This document shows positions 60,253 to 64,000 of a stretch of DNA of 64,000 nt, piece after piece. Position numbers and translations under genes: made by a program. The DNA is from Paraburkholderia sp. CNPSo 3274 (GTDB taxonomy: Bacteria > Pseudomonadota > Gammaproteobacteria > Burkholderiales > Burkholderiaceae), in NCBI RefSeq assembly GCF_024206475.1, contig NZ_JAMBPR010000012.1, positions 183,207 to 247,206 on the forward strand, given 5' to 3'. A model generated the notes under the pieces. That model had not been told where the DNA came from and did no database searches. It saw only the letters and a program-made list of their open reading frames with translations. Every line of letters starts with the position of its first letter. Positions within the stretch are counted from its first letter, which is position 1.

Positions 60253-61128
60253 ATGGAACCCACAACCGAACCCCCAGCCGCAGATCCGGCCCGCGCGGTC
60301 GCCGCCGCGGCCTTCACCGAGACCGATCTCGAAGCGCTGCGGCGCGCCAAACATCAGCTCGAAACGCCGCCGCTCGGCATGAAGCTCGCTGCGATCGTGG
60401 GGGCGCCGGTGGAAAAGTTGATCGCGCGGCTACCCGGCGTCGCGAACGACAAGGTGACCGACGCGACACAAACCGCGCTGCGCAAGTGTCTGCAGCTCGC
60501 ACTGAAGACGCTCGGCAAGCAAGGCGCCCTCTCCACGGCCGAACCGCGCGCGAGCACAAAGCCGAGCAACTTGCTGCACAAGTTCGCGGTGGCGACCACG
60601 GGCGCGGCGGGCGGCGCGTTCGGCCTTTTCGCGCTGCCGGTCGAGTTGCCCGTGACGACCACGCTGATGTTTCGCTCGATTTGCGACATCGCGCGCAGCG
60701 AAGGCGAGAATCTGGCCAGCACCGATACGCAGTTGCAATGTCTGACCGTGTTCGGCATGGGCGGCCGCTCGGCCGCCGACGACGAAGCCGACTTCGGCTA
60801 TTTCATCGTGCGCGGCGCGCTCGCGAAGGCGGTATCGACGGCGTCGTCGGAAATGGCGACGAAGGGCTTCGCCGCACACGGCTCAACCGCGCTCCTCAAG
60901 CTCATGCAGACCGTGGCCGCGCGCTTCTCCGTGCAGGTGAGCGAGCAGGTCGCGGCAAAATCGATACCGGCCATCGGCGCGGTGCTCGGCGCCATGGTCA
61001 ACACCGTGTTCATCGACCATTTCCAGCAAGTGGCGCATGGGCACTTCACCGTGCGCCGGCTCGAGCGCCGCTATGGCGAAGCCGCCGTGCACGCCGCCTA
61101 TGACGCGATCGACGTCTCGCTCGATTGA
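60253..61128 (+). CDS. EcsC-family protein
   Basis: 291 residues with GGGAG before the ATG. EcsC family landmarks include a hydrophobic central stretch ATTGAAGGAFGLFALPVELPVTTTLMFRSICDIARSEGENL and the late AKSIPAIGAVLGAMVNTVFIDHFQQVAHGHFTVRRLER. EcsC is named after a Bacillus ABC-transporter operon; its biochemical role is unknown. It overlaps the convergent esterase gene by 31 nt. Confidence 0.88.
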   Translation: MEPTTEPPAADPARAVAAAAFTETDLEALRRAKHQLETPPLGMKLAAIVGAPVEKLIARLPGVANDKVTDATQTALRKCLQLALKTLGKQGALSTAEPRASTKPSNLLHKFAVATTGAAGGAFGLFALPVELPVTTTLMFRSICDIARSEGENLASTDTQLQCLTVFGMGGRSAADDEADFGYFIVRGALAKAVSTASSEMATKGFAAHGSTALLKLMQTVAARFSVQVSEQVAAKSIPAIGAVLGAMVNTVFIDHFQQVAHGHFTVRRLERRYGEAAVHAAYDAIDVSLD

Positions 61129-62066
61129 GGCGGCTGCGGTTTCTCGTCGCCGCGTGCCGGCGCAGGGGTCACGCGGCGTACGAAGCTCGCGGCGACGTCG
61201 AGCGTGCGGCGGGCTTCAGGCATGAAAGGCGCATAGATCGGCCAGATATGCGGCATGCCGTTGGCAATCTCGCACTCCACCGACACGCCGGCGGCGTGCG
61301 CGCGCTCGGCTACGCGGCGCGTGTCGTCGAGCAGCGTTTCGGAGCTTCCCACGAAGAGACTCAGCGGCGGCAAGCCGCGAAAGTCGGCATAAAGCGGCGA
61401 CACGTAGGGATCGGTCGCACTTGCCGAGCCGAGGTAAAACGGCGCGATGCGCGCGAATACCTCGCCGCTGAACATGGGATCGCGCCCGTCGTTCTCGCGT
61501 ATCGAAGAGCCGGTCGCCGCAAGATCGGTCCAGGGTGAAAAGAGCACGGCGCCAGCGGGGAGCGGATCGCCTGCGTCGCGCAGGGCGACGAGCGTCGCAA
61601 GCGCAAGCCCGCCGCCCGCCGAATCGCCGCCAATTACGATCGAGCCGGGCCGCGTTCCTTTTGCCAGCAATTGGCGATACGCGGCCAATGCGTCCTCGAG
61701 CGCGGCGGGAAAAGGATGTTCGGGCGCGAGGCGATAGTCGAGCGAGAAAACGTCGGCGCCAGCGCGCTTGCCTAGACCAAACGAAATCGCGCGCTGCGAG
61801 CGCGGCGAACAGAAGTAGTAGCCGCCGCCATGCAGATAAAGGAGCGTGCGCTGCGCGGGCGAGCGCTCGCGGATGAGCCACTCGCCGCGCATCGGGACAT
61901 CGGAGGCATCGTACTGTTCGCGCAAGCGCCAGCCGCTCGGCACGCCCGGCGTCCAGATGCGCCTCGCCGTCAGCATGCGCACGCGTGCGACGTTGATCGA
62001 CTTGCGCGTTTGCGGCAGAAAAGTGCGGCGCAAGAACCTGCAGATCAGCCTGCTTTGCCAGCTCAT
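61098..62066 (-). CDS. Alpha/beta-hydrolase, hormone-sensitive-lipase type esterase
   Basis: 322 residues from ATG at 62066 (MSWQSRLIC), with GGAGG upstream. Oxyanion motif LLYLHGGGYYFCSP, nucleophile GDSAGGGLAL, acid in the SETLLDDTRRVAE region and the histidine in GMPHIWPIYAPFMPEA. Typical of HSL-family carboxylesterases acting on short acyl esters. Tail-to-tail overlap with the EcsC gene. Confidence 0.93.
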   Translation of the reverse strand: MSWQSRLICRFLRRTFLPQTRKSINVARVRMLTARRIWTPGVPSGWRLREQYDASDVPMRGEWLIRERSPAQRTLLYLHGGGYYFCSPRSQRAISFGLGKRAGADVFSLDYRLAPEHPFPAALEDALAAYRQLLAKGTRPGSIVIGGDSAGGGLALATLVALRDAGDPLPAGAVLFSPWTDLAATGSSIRENDGRDPMFSGEVFARIAPFYLGSASATDPYVSPLYADFRGLPPLSLFVGSSETLLDDTRRVAERAHAAGVSVECEIANGMPHIWPIYAPFMPEARRTLDVAASFVRRVTPAPARGDEKPQPPQSSETSIAS

Positions 62067-62208
62067 CGGCTCAGCCCTCCGCAGCACTCAATCTGGGCTC
62101 AACTAGCACTCAGCGGCGGTCAATCGATATCGTCCCGCAATCAGACTTCGATTGCGGGAACGCGCGGCGCGCGCAGTACGGCGAGTGAGGCGAACGATCG
62201 AGCGCCGG

Positions 62209-62643
62209 TCAATTGGCGGGCAGCACCTGGCCGCGAATCTCGCCTGACGGGTTCTGCGCCGTATGAATGTTGAAATACCACTGGCCACCCATCAGCTGGG
62301 TGACCTGCTGCTCGTTGAGCGTGGCGTGGCCCTTGATCGGACTCGCCAGTTCGCCCTTCGGAATCGGTACCTGCACGTCAGCGTTCTGCCCCACGGGCGC
62401 CGGGCCGTGGAAGTGCGCGGCGGCTGCCGGGCCGGAGAGGCCTTCGTAGGTGATCGTCCAGTTCAGCGCTTTCGTGGACGTGTCGAAGGTGGCGTTGAGC
62501 ATGCCGTGGCCCTGGCTCACGCGCGGCGGGACTTCGCTGGACGGTTCGAGATCGGCTTTCAGCGCGACGGTATCGGCATACGCGGCGCCGGACGCGAGCA
62601 CACACAGAGCGAGAGCGAGCTGCAGCGGACGAAGCAAATTCAT
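62209..62643 (-). CDS. Exported CHRD-domain protein
   Basis: 144 residues from ATG at 62643 (MNLLRPLQLAL), with AGGAG. Signal peptide about 1-23 ending AYA. The remainder is one CHRD domain: LKADLEPSSEVPPRVSQGHGMLNATFDTSTKALNWTITYEGLSGPAAAAHFHGPA and QWYFNIHTAQNPSGEIRGQV. The domain is named from chordin; its function in bacteria is unknown and it is likely periplasmic or secreted. Confidence 0.93.
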   Translation of the reverse strand: MNLLRPLQLALALCVLASGAAYADTVALKADLEPSSEVPPRVSQGHGMLNATFDTSTKALNWTITYEGLSGPAAAAHFHGPAPVGQNADVQVPIPKGELASPIKGHATLNEQQVTQLMGGQWYFNIHTAQNPSGEIRGQVLPAN

Positions 62644-62768
62644 GGAATTTCTCCTGTTTTTGTGGCGCGCTGCACCAGAAGGCGCAAAACCGCGCCCCCA
62701 CATGCTAGAGCAAATCCGCTGGGCGCGTCCGCTGCGCCGATGTCGGCCCAACGTAAGCTGCGTGCAAT

Positions 62769-62792
62769 AAAAAAGGCGCCGCACGCGGCGCC
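62769..62792 (-). terminator. Terminator left behind the porin remnant
   Basis: GGCGCCGC-AC-GCGGCGCC (62775-62792) with an A-run before it, reading as a T-run on the minus strand. It presumably ended the porin gene. Confidence 0.75.
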
Positions 62793-62827
62793 GTTCAACC
62801 CAAGTAGTACCTTCTTGCCATCTTGCG

Positions 62828-62998
62828 CTAGAGCCCCTGGTTCCTGGTCGACGAGACACCGTCGTCCGACGTGTAGCCAACTCGCGTCGAGCACCGAGCC
62901 GTCCGCGTTCGTGTGGGTGTACATCGCGCCGATGCCGAGAGCCGGCGTGAGGTTGTAGCGTGCATTGGCTTCGATGTTTGGCATAGCGAAGTTTATGG
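62828..62998 (-). pseudogene. C-terminal remnant of a Gram-negative porin gene
   Basis: One minus-strand frame encodes NIEANARYNLTPALGIGAMYTHTN, typical of late strands of Burkholderia OmpC-type porins. The reading then continues in another frame as DDGVSSTRNQGL and stop, which recalls the final strands (SSTRNQ... before the usual RHKF end). The frames do not join and the last strand is missing, so the gene has lost its front part, suffered a frameshift and been cut at the end. Confidence 0.72.
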
Positions 62999-63089
62999 GC
63001 ACCGCCTTTTGACGGACCGCCCGACCCGTTATCCAGGCAAAAACCTTTTCGAATTAATCGAATGCCCCGGCGGCAACACGCGCAGCGCG

Positions 63090-63412
63090 TCGCTTACCGA
63101 GGCAGGAGCCGCCTAATCGCGCCGGCGTACGCTGCGACCAATTCGGTGATGCTGCGCCAGGCCGCGATCGCGGGTATGGGCATCACGATCCTGCCAGCGA
63201 AAGGTGGTCACGGATCTCGCGACCGGCCAGCTCGTGCGCGTGCTCGCCGGGTGGGAGATTCGCGACGCAGACAAGGCGCTCTCACTCGTCTACCCCGGCC
63301 GCAGCCACGTTCCGGCAAAAACACGCTCGTTCGTGGATTTCACCGTCGACTGGTTTCGCCGGCACGACACCGCAGCAGCAAGCGCGATTACCAGCACTTC
63401 CTGTAATAGTTA
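63090..63412 (+). pseudogene. C-terminal remnant of a LysR-family regulator
   Basis: Frame one reads ATNSVMLRQAAIAGMGITILPA, the conserved LysR effector-domain helix; a second frame continues with VVTDLATGQLVRVLAGWEIRDADKALSLVYPGRSHVPAKTRSFVDFTVDWF, the usual C-terminus. A frameshift and a small deletion lie near 63205. No DNA-binding part is present. Remnant of an inactivated LysR gene. Confidence 0.75.
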
Positions 63413-63502
63413 ATTGATCGAAATTATCTCGATTTCTCGTCGCACGGCGACTAAGCTACGAACTGCGAGAAGTGACTCTTCATCGAAGGGTCTCCAAGCT
63501 TG

Positions 63503-63528
63503 AACGCGGCTTCGGCCGCGTTTTTTTT
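63503..63528 (+). terminator. Strong terminator, GC stem with TTCG loop and T8
   Basis: AACGCGGC-TTCG-GCCGCGTT followed by six more T. Stands after the LysR remnant and before the convergent kinase end. Confidence 0.9.
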
Positions 63529-63584
63529 CGCCCGTTTTTTGCCCTCTATTCCCCTGCGCCCGTCAATTTCGTGATGTACATCAT

Positions 63585-64000
63585 TCACGCGAGCAGCGCG
63601 GCCTGCTGCTCGATTCCGACAAGCATCGCCTGGCAAGTGCGGATGAGCGCATAGCCCTCCTCACGCAGTTGCCCGGCAGTGTGACTGTTCATGTGACTGC
63701 GAAACGTCTCGAGTTCGGCGAGCAGCGCAGGGTATTGCAGCACGCCCACCGCACCGACAAGCCGGTGATGCCATTCGCGCAAGCGCGCGACATCGGCTTG
63801 TTCAAGGATCGGCGGCAAGGCGTCCAGGTCGTCGCGCATCGCCGAAACGAATAAGCCGAGCAACGTCTTCACGGTCGCCTCCCCGCCCCAAACCTGGATC
63901 ATATGCGCGCGATCCAGCGGCTCGAACGTCCGTACGTTTGCAGGCCTCTCCGCGAGCTTTGCGCAGGAACCGCCGCGCCCCGCGCAAGCCGACTCCGCCC
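63585..64000 (-). CDS. Hpt C-terminal part of a BvgS-like hybrid kinase (runs off right edge)
   Basis: The minus-strand frame is open from 64000 to a stop at 63585, about 138 residues. It ends in a histidine phosphotransfer domain: LDRAHMIQVWGGEATVKTLLGLFVSAMRDDL, then the histidine in LREWHHRLVGAVGVLQYPAL and the closing GYALIRTCQAMLVGIE. Hpt domains of this kind close BvgS/EvgS-type hybrid kinases. An internal ATG at 63902 could tempt a short-gene call, but upstream codons (LAERPANVRTFEPLDRAH) read on as a linker, so a larger protein is more likely. Confidence 0.75.
   Translation of the reverse strand, partial: AESACAGRGGSCAKLAERPANVRTFEPLDRAHMIQVWGGEATVKTLLGLFVSAMRDDLDALPPILEQADVARLREWHHRLVGAVGVLQYPALLAELETFRSHMNSHTAGQLREEGYALIRTCQAMLVGIEQQAALLA

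Noticed and set aside
58259..60382. Plus-strand 707-codon frame across the efflux pump
   Set aside because: Antisense shadow of the MFS gene; no domains.

Overview
The window is chromosomal DNA from a high-GC betaproteobacterium. Protein sequences and gene order (dapB-exbB-exbD-leuS-lptE-holA-proA, fur/bamE divergence, speE/tkt/gapA) point to Burkholderiaceae, most like Paraburkholderia/Burkholderia sensu lato. No rRNA, tRNA, CRISPR array, insertion sequence or prophage is visible. Most of the sequence is ordinary housekeeping and catabolic DNA; the accessory parts are the adhesin/sensor-kinase region (34.8-41.4 kb), the sugar and amino-acid catabolic islands (42.5-58 kb) and a decayed stretch near the right end (62.8-63.4 kb).

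Left third (0-22.5 kb): a partial TPR gene, purB, then a gluconate/Entner-Doudoroff block on the minus strand (edd-eda, gntP, gntK) controlled by a divergent HexR-type regulator with two matching operators. Next come hemJ, proA, holA, lptE, leuS, exbD, exbB, dapB and bamE (all minus), with fur divergent. A ureide/allantoate operon (dctA-like transporter, allantoicase, ureidoglycolate lyase) faces an FCD/GntR regulator; three copies of a TGGT-N3-ACCA palindrome lie between them.

Middle (22.5-42.4 kb): gapA, tkt, divergent speE; a VOC protein and rsmE; a secreted RNase Sa/T1-like enzyme with a barstar-like inhibitor; maeB; thiL-pgpA-pncC and a DUF985 cupin; a trimeric autotransporter adhesin; a large BvgS-type hybrid kinase preceded by a small overlapping ORF; pyrF.

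Right third (42.5-64 kb): a minus-strand sugar cluster (IclR regulator, dgoK, dgoA, SDR, araFGH-type ABC transporter, SDR, SMP-30 lactonase, aldose epimerase) matching an oxidative De Ley-Doudoroff galactose or arabinose route but lacking the dehydratase; a D-amino-acid module (RidA, D-aminoacylase, RpiR regulator, divergent PLP deaminase); a DHA2 efflux pump with its MarR regulator and a perfect palindrome at its start; an EcsC protein, an esterase, a CHRD protein; remnants of a porin gene and of a LysR gene, each still followed by an intact-looking terminator; and the Hpt end of a second BvgS-like kinase running off the right edge.

I found no system I can call wholly undescribed. The best leads are regulatory (paired HexR sites, triple FCD sites, RpiR and MarR palindromes) and modular (D-amino-acid island with RidA, RNase/barstar pair, kinase with ATGA-coupled small ORF beside an adhesin). 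All assignments were made by reading the sequence, without database searches.
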